NCBI RefSeq assembly: GCF_023276655.1
Contig: NZ_JALGRK010000001.1
Coordinates: forward strand, 825,501 to 889,500
From: Olsenella intestinalis
Lineage (GTDB): Bacteria; Actinomycetota; Coriobacteriia; Coriobacteriales; Atopobiaceae
Direction of reading: 5' to 3'
Length of the DNA: 64,000 nt
In this document: in pieces, positions 31,855-42,800 of the stretch
Layout: every line of letters starts with the position of its first letter
Position numbering within the stretch: position 1 is the stretch's first letter
The notes under the pieces: model-generated
Seen by the model: the letters and a program-made list of their open reading frames with translations, nothing else
Databases searched by the model: none
Told to the model about the DNA's origin: nothing
Program-made: the position numbers and the translations under genes

Positions 31855-32346
31855 GCGCGCCTCCTCGCCTCGGCAGATCGTGCGCGTGCACGGCTTGCAC
31901 CTGCCCGTTTTTTTCACTATATGGTCGTGAAACGTCTCGGTCCGCAAGGGGAGGGGCGAGCGGCGATGCTCTCGGGGCCTACTGGCGGGGTCGAGTGCAT
32001 GACGGGAAGAGATGCAGTGCGAAAGACCGTCGCGCCTAGTGCTCCTTTCAAGGCCCAAGAGGGTTGCTACTGCAATATTGGGTGCGCAACCCCTTATATC
32101 TTTAGGGGTTACGGGTCAGAATTTGCAGTACGCGGATCGAAGAAGGCGTGATATGGGGTGGGGCATTCATAGCTTGCCTGGCTGTTCAGGTAAGAGCCAC
32201 AGGGCAACTACTGTCTGCCTCTCTACCGAATACGTGCTGTATTGCATTCGACCGGTGAGGCAAACGCCTATGCTTTAGAACAAAGATGCAATGACTGCCG
32301 ATTAGGCAACGACCACATTTCCGACTGGGTTGAAAAGGGAGTCGTA
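31855..32346. other. Divergent intergenic region
   Basis: 492 bases between the leftward phosphatase and the rightward DUF5648 gene. A T-tract and ACTATATGG near 31910-31925 could serve the phosphatase promoter. A 7-bp stem AACCCCT / AGGGGTT (32088-32094, 32104-32110) is present. I see no supportable gene. Confidence 0.5.
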
Positions 32347-33387
32347 ATGAGAGCATGTAATCGTGCCATGGCGACGATTGCCGCTGGCATTGTTGCGATC
32401 CTGACAGTCTCTACGCCCGCTCTGGCCGATGATGGGCGAGATCAGATGCAACGTTTGTATAACCCTTACAGCGGGGAGCACTTTTATACCGCTGACCTGC
32501 ATGAGCGTGACTATCTGGTAAAGGTTGGCTGGAATTACGAGGGAATTGCGTGGGTGGCTCCGCGCGAGGGTGACGACGTATATAGGCTCTACAACCCTTA
32601 TGCCGGTGATCATCACTATACCTTGAGCGCAGTAGAGCGCGATCATCTCGTTTCAGTCGGATGGAACTACGAAGGCGTTGGATGGAAGTCGGGTGGCGAT
32701 GCGCTCGTCAGTCGGCAGTACAATCCCAATGCAAAGACAGGCGCACACAACTTCACTACCAGCTCCGCAGAAGAGACTTACTTGGTCACTCACGGATGGA
32801 GAGGAGAGGGAATAGCCTGGCTCTGCTGCTACACGGGAGTTGAGGCGCGAGTCATTTCCTATGATAAGGATACGGGCGACTTCACGCCTATGCCGCGATT
32901 CGCTGAAAAGGCCAGGGAGGCAGACATTATCAGGTTTGGAGGGATGAACGGTCGGACTGCCTGGTACGACGTGAATGATCCAGACACTCTGTACTATCCC
33001 TTGCGCGTTCTCAACGAGGGTGGCCAGTACATGCCGGACGACTGGAATTCGTTCTCAAATACTTGCTACATCGACGCTACGGTCAAAACGATCAAGCTGC
33101 CTCCGGCCGCAAAGACGATAAGGTACGTTTCCGGTAATGGCGATCACATGGTAGGCGAGGACTGGATTGACGTCTTATTTGACCTCTCCCTTTCTGGCGA
33201 CAAAGACAAGTGGATCGATCATCTCGACTCGGACAACCCTGATTTCACTCGGGAACAAATTGCTGAACAGGTTGACGAAATTTGGCCAGATCTTCTACAG
33301 CTTCGTGAATTGTCAAAGCAAAAGTGGCATAGGCTCGACAGCTGGTCATCGGAGCAGGGGCGCATTTTGATTACTGAATTCAAGTAA
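32347..33387 (+). CDS. Secreted DUF5648-repeat protein
   Basis: 346 residues. The signal peptide is MRACNRAMATIAAGIVAILT followed by VSTPALA, with cleavage near residue 29. Three repeats of the unit YNPYSGEHFYT...GWNYEGIAW fill residues ~36-165 and closely match the C-terminal repeats of the giant protein at 9972. The remaining ~180 residues have no family I recognise and contain acidic stretches near the end. Codons are visibly A+T-richer than in neighbouring genes (TTT, AAT, GAT, ATT common), which suggests recent transfer. The ATG at 32347 follows AAAAGGGAG. Likely a surface or secreted binding protein. Confidence 0.82.
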   Translation: MRACNRAMATIAAGIVAILTVSTPALADDGRDQMQRLYNPYSGEHFYTADLHERDYLVKVGWNYEGIAWVAPREGDDVYRLYNPYAGDHHYTLSAVERDHLVSVGWNYEGVGWKSGGDALVSRQYNPNAKTGAHNFTTSSAEETYLVTHGWRGEGIAWLCCYTGVEARVISYDKDTGDFTPMPRFAEKAREADIIRFGGMNGRTAWYDVNDPDTLYYPLRVLNEGGQYMPDDWNSFSNTCYIDATVKTIKLPPAAKTIRYVSGNGDHMVGEDWIDVLFDLSLSGDKDKWIDHLDSDNPDFTREQIAEQVDEIWPDLLQLRELSKQKWHRLDSWSSEQGRILITEFK

Positions 33388-33506
33388 TTTGATCTTGCTA
33401 TGTTGTGTGGCGCTCGTATTGCGATAGATGAACACGCTGATTTTTAGCGCACAAGATGCGATTGCCAAGGGTGCCCGTATCATTCGGCCCGTTGCGGGGA
33501 GGCATA

Positions 33507-34382
33507 ATGCGTACTCAGGACTGCGCGGTGGGGGAGCGAGCTTGGCCTGCCTTTGACGCGCGTCCCATCCCTGATGTGGCCATCGACGAGTTCGACCCGG
33601 AGTTGCTTGGCGACTTCCTTGTCCGTGAGCGCGCCGTGTCTCCGAGTGTCATTGGGCTCCTCTCGGACGAGGACATCCTCCTTGCCCTCGGTGTCACCCG
33701 GCGTGACGAGTCCGGCACTATCCGACCGACCCTCGCTGGTCTCATGGCCCTCGGTCGCCACCCTCAGGCCCACTTCCCCAGCGCAAACATCGCCTTCATC
33801 GCTTTCTGGGGCCCGAAGTCCGATCCGCTTGCGGGTGGTCGCTTCCTCGACTCCCGCACCATCATCGGCCCCATCCCCGTGATGGTCGCCGAGACCCTCG
33901 TTTCCGTCCGTCGAAACATGCGCATTGCCTCCTACGTCATCGGCGGCTCGCGCATCGATGTGCCCGAGTATCCCGAGGACGCTGTCCGCGAGGCCGTCGC
34001 CAACGCTCTCACACATCGCGACTATTCGCCTGAGGCACTCGGCTCCCAGGTCCAGGTCAACATGTTTGTCGACCGCATCGAGATAATCAGCCCAGGCGGC
34101 TTGTACGGCTTGGTCACGGTCGATGACATCGGCACCTACGGTGCGTCATCCAGCCGCAACCAGTTCCTCTCGCGCATCCTCGAGAGTGTGTCCTACCCCG
34201 AGGGCTACCCCGAGCGCGGCTTCGTCGTCGAGAACAAGGGCACCGGCTTCGCGCAGATCCAAGAATCGCTCCGCCGCCAGGGCTTGCGTCCCGCACACTT
34301 GCAGGCAGGTCCTTCGCGCTTCTGTCTGACCATGTGGAAGGACGAGGGCCTCGATCGCTCTTTGAGCTACGCGTCTGCGTAG
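33507..34382 (+). CDS. ATP-binding regulator of the AlbA_2/HATPase type, N-terminally truncated
   Basis: 291 residues matching the C-terminal two thirds of the AlbA_2-HATPase_c_4 transcriptional-regulator-like family. Motifs are IRPTLAGLMALGRHPQ, GGSRIDVPEYPEDAVREAV, NALTHRDYS (the N-box-like ATP site), ADR/VDRIEIISPGG and NKGTGF. The Schlafen-like AlbA_2 domain normally found in front is missing; homology begins near AFDARPIPD. The ATG at 33507 has GGGGAGG five bases upstream, so a shortened protein may still be made. No linked partner gene. Confidence 0.75.
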   Translation: MRTQDCAVGERAWPAFDARPIPDVAIDEFDPELLGDFLVRERAVSPSVIGLLSDEDILLALGVTRRDESGTIRPTLAGLMALGRHPQAHFPSANIAFIAFWGPKSDPLAGGRFLDSRTIIGPIPVMVAETLVSVRRNMRIASYVIGGSRIDVPEYPEDAVREAVANALTHRDYSPEALGSQVQVNMFVDRIEIISPGGLYGLVTVDDIGTYGASSSRNQFLSRILESVSYPEGYPERGFVVENKGTGFAQIQESLRRQGLRPAHLQAGPSRFCLTMWKDEGLDRSLSYASA

Positions 34383-34418
34383 GTCGATGACGCGTCTCCG
34401 TCACGCTTGCCATGTCCG

Positions 34419-34703
34419 CTACGCAAGCGCCTCCACCGGCGGCAGCCCCTTCGGATCGAACGTCTTGAGCTGGTACGTCATCTCCAGGTTCAGCCAAAAC
34501 TGCGGGCTCGTCCCAAGGGCCTTTCCCAGCAGGTACGCCATCTCTACGGTGATGGCGCGACGGCCGTGCACGATGTCGGATATCGCCGACTGGGGCTTGT
34601 GGATCGCCTTGGCAAGCCGGTACTGCGAGATGCCCCTCGGCTCGAGGAACTCCTCGAGCAGGACCTCGCCCGGGGTGGATGCGTAGTCGCGAGCGCTGGC
34701 CAT
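34419..34703 (-). CDS. higA: HigA/VapI-type antitoxin, orphan
   Basis: 94-residue XRE helix-turn-helix protein. The N-terminal TPGEVLLEEFLEPRGISQY and SDIVHGRRAITVEMAYLLGK, then FWLNLEMTYQL, are the HigA/VapI signature. The start at 34703 follows AAGGAGG; longer in-frame starts are less likely. HigA normally follows higB, which encodes an mRNA interferase. Here about 20 bases separate the start from its operator at 34724-34746 and no HigB-like frame is present on either side, so this is an orphan antitoxin that may still repress itself. Confidence 0.88.
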   Translation of the reverse strand: MASARDYASTPGEVLLEEFLEPRGISQYRLAKAIHKPQSAISDIVHGRRAITVEMAYLLGKALGTSPQFWLNLEMTYQLKTFDPKGLPPVEALA

Positions 34704-34723
34704 GAGACCCTCCTTCATCGGCA

Positions 34724-34746
34724 ATACTTCTGCCATACAGAAGTAT
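34724..34746. promoter_or_regulatory. HigA operator
   Basis: Perfect 9-bp inverted repeat ATACTTCTG / CAGAAGTAT with a CCATA centre, ending 20 bases from the higA start codon. This is the position and shape expected for an autoregulatory HigA site. Confidence 0.75.
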
Positions 34747-34940
34747 AGCCGCTGCAGCCCCGCCCCGCACCCTTCCGTCCCTCCTCCGATTCCTGCTCCC
34801 GCCTGCGGGTTCGCACGTTCCAAACGCCGAGAAGAGCACGTTCCGTGTGGTAGATTGAGCGCACCTGCGGCCACTCTCGGCCGCGTCGCATTCGCCTCGT
34901 CGCAGAGCCTGGTGACGACCTTTCTCAGGGGAGGTCAGCT

Positions 34941-36824
34941 GTGCAGCCTTCGTCGCGCGACCCAGAGCAGAGCCGCACCTACGGCCGCAGCGCCGCCGTG
35001 CTGGGCGGGCAGTACCGCCGGTTCTTCGGCGCGTCGATTGCCGCCGCCATGATGCTGCAGGTCACGATCATCATGGACACCATCTTCGTCGGGCAGCTGG
35101 TGGGGCCCGTGGCAATGTCGGGCGTGCGCGTGGCGTCGCCGATCGTGAACCTCCTCAGCGTGCTCGCGACGCTCGTGGGCGTGGGCGGCTCGACCCTCGC
35201 CTCGATCGCCATGGGCAGGCGCGACCGCGACGGCGCGAACGAGGCGTTCACGACGTCGATCCTGCTGTCGCTCGCCCTGGGTGCCGTCTTCGCCGCCATC
35301 GTGGTGCCGCTCGCGGAGCCCATCGCGCGCGCCATCTCGTCGAGCCCCGAGACCGTGCCGCACACGACGGCGTTCATGCGCGTGGTCGCCATGGGCAGCC
35401 CCGCCTACATCCTCACGTCGACCCTGGCGCTGCTCCTGCGCTCGGACAGCTGCATCAAGCTGTCATCGGTGGTGCTCGCCGCGTCGGGCGCCGTGAGCGC
35501 GGGGCTCGACCTCGTGTTCATGGGCGCCATGCGCATGGGGGTCGAGGGCTCGGCGCTCGCGACCGACATGGGCATGCTCGCGGGCGTGCTGCTGGCCCTG
35601 CTCTACTTCCGCTGGCCCGACCGGACGCTGTGCCTCTGCCGCCCCGCCTGGGCGGGCGCGACCCAGATGGCTGCCTCCATCTTCAAGAACGGCGCCCCGA
35701 GCTCGCTGCGCATGCTCTTCTCGTGCGCGTCGCTTCTGTTCCTTAACTACGTGGTCGGCGGCGTGGTCGGCGTCGAGGGCATCACGGTGCTCGCGGTCTG
35801 CGGCAACATCCAGCTGCTGGCCGTGGGGTTCTTCGGCGCGGGCGGGCAGGCGGCCATGCCGATCGAGGGCGTGCTCTTCGGCGAGCGCGACTTTGGCGGG
35901 CTGCGCCTGCTCGTGCGCTACGTGCTGCGCGTGGTCCTGGCGTGCGTGGCCGTGCTCGTGCTTGTGGTGTGGCTGTTCCCGTCGCAGATCATGGGGCTGT
36001 TCGTGCGCGGCGGCGTGGCCGGCTCGGACTGGCTCGTGCGCCTGTACGTGATCGGCTTCGTGCCGATGTCCGTCAACTACGTGCTGCTGTACCACTTCAA
36101 TGTCGTGCAGCGCCGCGCGATGGCGCTGTCGCTCATCGCGCTCGAGAACATCGTGCTGTACCTGCCGCTGATCTGGGTGCTCACGCACGCGTTTGGCCTG
36201 GTGGGCGCCGTGGCGTCGTTCGTGTGCGCCGAGGCGCTGACGACGGCTCTCACCCTGCTCGTCGCAGGCGCCATTCGCCGCCGAGAAGAGCTTGCCTCGG
36301 TGCTGCTGGTGCCTGCCGTGCCGCGCGAGGTCGTGCTCGAGGCGTCGGCGCCGGCGACCGCGCAGGCGGCCGTGGACCTCGCCCATGGGGTGAAGGGGGC
36401 GCTCGACGAGTGCGGCGCGACCGCGAGCGTGTCGGGGCGCGCGGCCATGGGCGTCGAGGAGATGATGGTCGCGACCGCGCGGCTCAACGACGGCGCGCGC
36501 ACGCCCGTCATGTTCGACGTGCGGGTGAGCCGCCTTCCGGACTGCGTGCAGGTGACGTTGCGCGACAACGGCAGGCCCTTCGACCCCACGGTGCGCGACG
36601 AGGGTGCGGACGCGGCCGCGAGCACCGCCGCGCCTGCGCCCGCCGCGCCCGCCGTAACCGCACCCGCGCCCGCCGCGAGCACCGCCGCGCCCGACGCGGG
36701 ACCCGACGCGATAGAAGCGCTCCTGGCAATCGCCTCGAGCGTCGACCATAGGCATACGCTCCGCCTGAACCAGACGGTGATCGAGATCGAAGAGGGTGTC
36801 ACGCATGAGCAACGAGTACCTTGA
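34941..36824 (+). CDS. MATE-family exporter fused to a degenerate HATPase (RsbW-like) domain
   Basis: 627 residues. Residues ~25-450 form a 12-helix MATE transporter (DTIFVGQLVGPVAMSGV in the first helices; a GALATD-like turn after the sixth), which should export a small molecule by cation antiport. Residues ~460-627 are a GHKL/RsbW-like ATPase domain recognisable by VEEMMVATARL and LRDNGRPFDP. The N-box Asn is replaced by Ala, and the glycine-rich G2 loop is replaced by a Pro/Ala linker (about 565-590), so kinase activity is doubtful. Start GTG at 34941 behind GGGGAGG. It overlaps the NRPS gene by 20 bases; the product is the obvious exporter for that peptide. Confidence 0.9.
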   Translation: MQPSSRDPEQSRTYGRSAAVLGGQYRRFFGASIAAAMMLQVTIIMDTIFVGQLVGPVAMSGVRVASPIVNLLSVLATLVGVGGSTLASIAMGRRDRDGANEAFTTSILLSLALGAVFAAIVVPLAEPIARAISSSPETVPHTTAFMRVVAMGSPAYILTSTLALLLRSDSCIKLSSVVLAASGAVSAGLDLVFMGAMRMGVEGSALATDMGMLAGVLLALLYFRWPDRTLCLCRPAWAGATQMAASIFKNGAPSSLRMLFSCASLLFLNYVVGGVVGVEGITVLAVCGNIQLLAVGFFGAGGQAAMPIEGVLFGERDFGGLRLLVRYVLRVVLACVAVLVLVVWLFPSQIMGLFVRGGVAGSDWLVRLYVIGFVPMSVNYVLLYHFNVVQRRAMALSLIALENIVLYLPLIWVLTHAFGLVGAVASFVCAEALTTALTLLVAGAIRRREELASVLLVPAVPREVVLEASAPATAQAAVDLAHGVKGALDECGATASVSGRAAMGVEEMMVATARLNDGARTPVMFDVRVSRLPDCVQVTLRDNGRPFDPTVRDEGADAAASTAAPAPAAPAVTAPAPAASTAAPDAGPDAIEALLAIASSVDHRHTLRLNQTVIEIEEGVTHEQRVP

Positions 36825-39800
36825 GCCGCTGTGGAACGCGTTTTCCGAGTTCGCCGAGTACCCGGCCATCGTCGACCATGACGGCACGCGCCAGACCAGC
36901 TACGCCGAGCTGGGCGAGCACGTCCGCCGCGTGATGACGTGGGTGCGCGAGCGCGACCTGGGCGAGGCGCCGTTCGTGCCCATCGTGCTGCCGCAGTCGA
37001 TGGAGTACCTCGCCTGCGAGATCGGCCTCTGGATGGCGGGCTGCACCGCCGTGCCCATGGGGCCGGCCTTCCCGCAGGAGCGCATCGACTACATCTGCGG
37101 CCACTGCGAGGCGCCGCTCACGATCGGCGAGGCCACGTGGGACGAGATCGCCGCCTGCGAGCCTGCGGCGGTGGGGGAGGAGGGACCCGCATACCCTCCC
37201 GAGGAGCAGGCGGCTCTTCTCCTCTACACCTCGGGCTCGACGGGCGCGCCCAAGGGCATCGTCCACTCGTTCGAGGGGCTGGCCGTCAAGCACACCAGCA
37301 AGGTCGGCCTGAAGTACTCGCCCGAGGAGCGCTGGGGCATGGGCGCGCCGCTGTACTTCGTGGCGTCGCTCACGTGCTTCAAGGTGCTGAAGGAGGGCGG
37401 CCAGCTGCACCTCTACGCGAGCGAGACCTACCGCGACATGCGCCGGCTCGAGGACTACATCGCCGAGCACGGCATCACGTACACGTTCCTGAGCCCGGCG
37501 ATGCTCTCCAACTTCCACAACCGCTCCGAGACGCTCAAGCTCGTGTTCACCGGCAGCGAGCGCCTCACGGGCCAGTGCGCGCGCGACGGCTACAAGCTGG
37601 CCAACTGCTACGGCATGAGCGAGACCGGCGGCACCGTGTGTGCGTTCATGGTGGCCGAGCCCTATGACGTGACGCCCGTGGGCAAGCCGGAGGAGACGTG
37701 GGCGCTGCTCGACGACGACGGCAAGGCCGTCCCCGTGGGCGAGGAGGGCGAGATGTGCCTCTCCGGCGTCTACTGCGACGGCTACTACAAGGACCCCGAG
37801 CGCACGGCCGAGCTCTACCGCGGCGGCTGGCTGCACACGGGCGACATCCTGCGCGAGCTGCCCGACGGCAACCTGGTCTACGTGAACCGCAAGGACTGGA
37901 TGGCCAAGATCAACGGCCAGCGCGTCGAGCCCGGCGAGGTCGAGGGCGCGATCCGCGGCGTGGAGGGCGTGAGTCAGGCCGTGGTGAAGGCCTTCGAGAA
38001 CGAGGGCGGCAGTCAGTACCTGTGCGCGTTCTTCGTGCCACAGGACGGTGCGGACGTGTCGGGCGACGACATCCGAGAAGAGCTTGCCTCGACGCTGCCG
38101 CCCTACATGGTCCCGTCGTTCTTCGTTGCGGTGAAGGAGTTCGCGCTGCTCCCCAACGGCAAGGTCAACCGCAAGGTGCTCGCGGCCCCCGACGCCTCGG
38201 CGCTGCAGAGCGGCTACGTGGCGCCTGCGACCGAGCTGGAGGAGCGCGTCTGCGCGGCCTTCTGCGAGGTGTTCGGCCTCGAGCGCGTGGGACGGGCCGA
38301 CGACTTCTTCCTCTTGGGCGGCGACTCCATCCGGGTCATGAAGCTGCAGCAGCTCCTGGAGGACCTGCCGCTCACGACGAAGCTCGTCTCGGCGGAGCGC
38401 ACGCCGGCGAAAATCGCGGCCGCCGTGGAGGCGGAGCTCGCGGCGGGCGCGGCGGGCGCGGGTGCGGACGTGGAGCCCGTGGACCGCGCACCGCTCTCGC
38501 AGACGCAGCTCGGCATCTACGCCGAGAGCATGGCGCGCGCGGGCGAGGCCGCCTACAACAACCCGGTGCTGCTGCGCCTGGACGCCAGCCTCGACGACGA
38601 GCGCCTGGCGCGCGCCGTGGAGGCGGCCGTCGAGGCGCACGCGTACGTGAAGTCGCACGTGGAGGAGGACGTCGACGGCACGCCGCAGATGGTGGCCGGC
38701 CGCGCGCCCTACCACCAGTCGGTCGAGCGGATGAGCGAGGCAAAGCTCGCGGTGCTCAAGACGACCCTCGTGGCGCCCTTCGACCTTGCGGCCGGCCCGC
38801 TCTTTCGCATCCGCATCATCCGCACGCCCGAGGGGCTCTACCTCTTTACGGACTTCCACCACCTGATCTACGACGGCACGTCGGCGCGCATCCTGATGGG
38901 CGACATCGACCGCGCCTACGCGGGCGAGAAGATCGAGCCGGAGCGCATCACGGGCTTTCACGTGGCGCTCGAGGAGGCCCGGGCTCGCGAGACCGACGCC
39001 CTGGCCGAGGCGCGCGCCTACTACGAAGAGACCTTCGGCTCGCTCGACGTGTCGAGCCTGCCCGTGCCCGACGTGGACGCACCTGCCGACGCCGCGGGCG
39101 ATGCGGGCGGCGCGGCCGTCGCCTACGACTCGTACGAGGCCGAGCTCGACGTGGACGCCGGCCTCGTGGAGCGCTTCTGCCGCCAGGTGGGCGTCACGCC
39201 CAACGCCTTCGCCACGGCCGCGTTCGGCCGTCTGTTGGGGGCGTATGCCAACGACGGCGAGGCGCTCTTCTCGACCATCTACAACGGGCGCGCCGACATG
39301 CGCCACGCGCGCACGGTCTCGATGATGGTCAAGACCCTGCCCGTGCACGTGTCGTGGGACGGCGAGACCCGCGTGGCCGCGTACCTGCGCGCCGTGAAGG
39401 AGCAGGTGCTGCAGTCGATGGCCAACGACCTGTTCTCGTTCGCCGAGGTGGCCGCCATCGCCGACGTCACGAGCGACGTGCTCTTCGCCTACCAGGGGGC
39501 CTACCTCAACCTGGGGACTGTCTGCGGCGCCGCCTACGAGCGCGTGCCGCTCGAGTTCAACGCGACGGGGGCGCCGCTCGACTTCCAGGTGTTCCTCGTC
39601 GACGGGCGCCTGCGCATGCGCGCGGAGTACCGCGCCGACCGCTACTCGGCTGCGTTCGTGTCGACCATGGTCGAGTCGTACGCCTGCGTGATGCGCGGGC
39701 TTCTGGAGTGCGAGCGCGTGGCCGACGTCGAGGTCGCGAGCGCCGCGCAGCTCGAGCTGCTGGACTCGTTCAACCAGACCGACGTCGCCTACGACGACAC

Positions 39801-42800
39801 GCAGACCGTCGTGTCGCTCCTTCGCTCGGCCGCGGCCGCCTGGGGCGAGCGCACGGCCGTCATCTACGAGGACGAGCGCCTGACCTACCGCGAGCTCGAC
39901 GCCGTGACCGACGCACTCGCCGCCCGCATCCGCGAGCGCGGCCTGGGCGCCGGCGACGTGGTGGCGACCCTCGTGCCGCGCGGGACGCTCATGCCCGTCG
40001 TCTCGATCGGCGCGCTCAAGGCGGGCTGCGCCTACCAGCCGCTCGACCCCACCTACCCGCCCGAGCGCCTGTCGTTCATGGTGGCCGACTCCGCCGCGCG
40101 CCTGCTCGTGACCACGCGCGAGCTGCGGCCCCTCGTTGCCGACTACGACGGCGACACGCTCTTCTCGGATGACTTTGGCGAGGCGCCCGAGAAGGGCAGC
40201 CCCGCCGCCGCGGATCTGGCCGCGTCCGCGCCCGCCCCGGACGACCTCTTCGTGCTGCTCTACACCTCGGGCACCACGGGCGTGCCCAAGGGCGTGCGCC
40301 TGCTGCACCGCAACCTCGTGGCGCACATCCACTGGTACCAGCGCTACTTCGCCGTCACGCCCGACGACCGCATCAGCGCGTACGCCAGCTACGGCTTCGA
40401 CGCAAACATGTTCGAGACCTACCCCTGCCTCTGCGCGGGCGCCACGAGCGTGATCGTGCCCGAGGAGCTGCGCCTCGACCTCATGGGCCTGAGCGCCTAC
40501 CTCGAGGCGAACGGCGTGACCATCGCGTTCATGACCACGCAGGTCGCCCGCCAGTTCGCGATCAACGCGCTCTATGCGGGCCTGCGCCACCTCTCCATGG
40601 GCGGCGAGGCGCTCGTCCCCTTCGACGTGCCGGCGGGCGCGGGCGCGCCGGCCATCCACAACCTCTACGGCCCCAGCGAGTCCACGGTCCTCGTGACGGC
40701 CCACCAGCTCCGCCCGGGCGAGAAGAGCTTCCCCATTGGCGCGCCCACCGACAACATGCGCGCCTACGTGGTCGACGCGGCCGGCCACCGCGTGCCGCCC
40801 GGCGCCCTCGGCGAGCTGTGGGTCGCCGGCCCGCAGGTGGGCGACGGCTACCTCAACCGCCCGGAGAAGACGGCGGAGGCGTTTGGCACCAACCCCTTCG
40901 AGGGCGGAGCGCACGCTCCTCTCTACCGCACGGGCGACGTGGTGCGCTGGCGCTCTGACGGCCAGATCGAGTTCGTGGGCCGGCGCGACGGGCAGGTCAA
41001 GATCCGCGGCTTCCGCATCGAGCTCTCGGAGGTCGAGCGCGTCGTGCGCGACTACCCGCCCGTGCGTGATGCCACCGTGCGCGCCTTCGACCAGGCGAGC
41101 GGCGGCAAGTACGTCGCGGCCTACGTCGTGTCCGACGAGAAGATCGACCCCTCGGAGCTTGCGGACTTCATCCGGGAGCGTAAGCCGCCCTACCTTGTGC
41201 CCGCGGCCATCGTGCAGATCGACAAGATCCCGCTCACGCCCAACGGCAAGGTCAACCATCGCGCGCTGCCCGAGCCCACCCTCGTCGCCGCCGACGACCT
41301 CGCCGACGAGGCGCCGCGCACCCTGAACGCGCTGGAGGAGGAGCTGCTCGCCATCGCGCAGAAGGTCATCGGCGCCGAGGGCTTCGGCGTGACGGTGCCC
41401 CTCGTGCGCTGCGGCCTCACGTCGATCCAGTCGATCCAGCTGCTCACCCTCGTCTACAAGCGCTTCGGCGTGTCGCTGCGCGCCAAGGACCTGCCCGACG
41501 ACGCCTCGATCGTCACGATCGAGAACGCGATCATCTCCGCCTGGATGTCGGGCGCCCTCGCGCCCGGCGCCACCGACGCCACCGCCGCGCCCGCCGCCGC
41601 GTCCGCTGCGCCCCTGCGCGCGCCGCTCACCTTCGCGCAGGCGGGCGTCTACTTCGAGTGCCTCAAGAACCCCGGCTCGCTCGCCTACAACGTGCCGGCC
41701 CTCTTCCGCTTCGACACAGACGTCACGGCCGACGCGCTGGCCGCCGCCACCGAGGCCGTCGCGAGCGCCCACCCCACGCTCGCCGCCCGCTTCGTGCAGG
41801 AGGGCGACGAGACCCTCATGGTCGCCGCGACCGAGCCGCTCGTCGTCGAGCGCACGAGCGTGCCCGCGGCCGCCGTCGACGACGTGGCCCGCGCCTTCGT
41901 GCGCCCCTTCGACCTCGCGACCGGCCCGCTCGCGCACCTCGCCGTGCTCGACACGCCGGTGGGCCCCTGCCTGGTCGCCGACTTCCACCACCTCGCCTTC
42001 GACGGCGCCTCCATGGGCATCTTCCTGCGCGGCCTCTCCGCCGCGCTCGAGGGCCGCGCCGTCGAGCCCGAGGCCCTCTCCTTCGCCGCGCATGCCGCCG
42101 CCGAGAAGAGCTACGCCCAGGGCCCCGACTTCGCCGCGGAGGGCGAGCGCCTGCGGGCCCTGTTCTCCGACTTCGACCACGCCACGGCGCTTCCCGCCGA
42201 CCGCCCCGCCTCGGGCGCCACGGGACGCCGCCGCGAGGCGAGCGCCCCGCTCGACTTCGCGCCCATCGAGCGCCACTGCCGCGAGGCCTCCGTCACGCCG
42301 GCCGGCCTCATGCTCGCGGCCGTCTCCTACGCGCTCTCGCGCTACGCCAACGAGCGCCGCGTCTACCTCGCCACGATCAGCGCCGGCCGCTCCGACGTGC
42401 GCTGCGCCGACACCGTGGGCATGTTCGTCAACACGCTCCCGCTCGCGATCGAGGTGGCCGACCACGACCGCGCGACCTTCGTGGCGGCCTGCGCCGACGC
42501 GCTCGGCGAGGCCATCGCCCACGAGCGCTACCCCTTCGCGCGCGTCGCGGCGGACTTCTCCTTCGCGCCCCAGTTCATGTACGAGTACCAGCTCGGCGTC
42601 GTGACCGACGACGACGCCCAGGTGCCGCACCTCGCCTCGACCACGAGCCTCGAGGCCGACGCCGCCAAGTTCCCCTGCACGGTCCGCATCGAGCAGGGTG
42701 CCGCCGGCCCGCAGGTGAGCGTCGCCTACGACGACTCGCTCTACACCGAGGCCCTCGCCGCCGGCCTCGCGCGCTCGATCGCGATTGCGGCCGAGCGCCT

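Noticed and set aside
36601-36715. Sequencing error or frameshift in the Ala/Pro-rich part of the MATE tail
   Set aside because: The reading frame stays open and the terminal strands (TLRLNQTVIEIEE) still resemble the end of a HATPase domain, so a real low-complexity linker is more likely.
40000-41300. Possible loss of catalytic motifs in A2/C2
   Set aside because: Checked by eye: HHLIYDG, TSGTTG, YRTGD and NGKVNH are all present, so there is no reason to call the module inactive.
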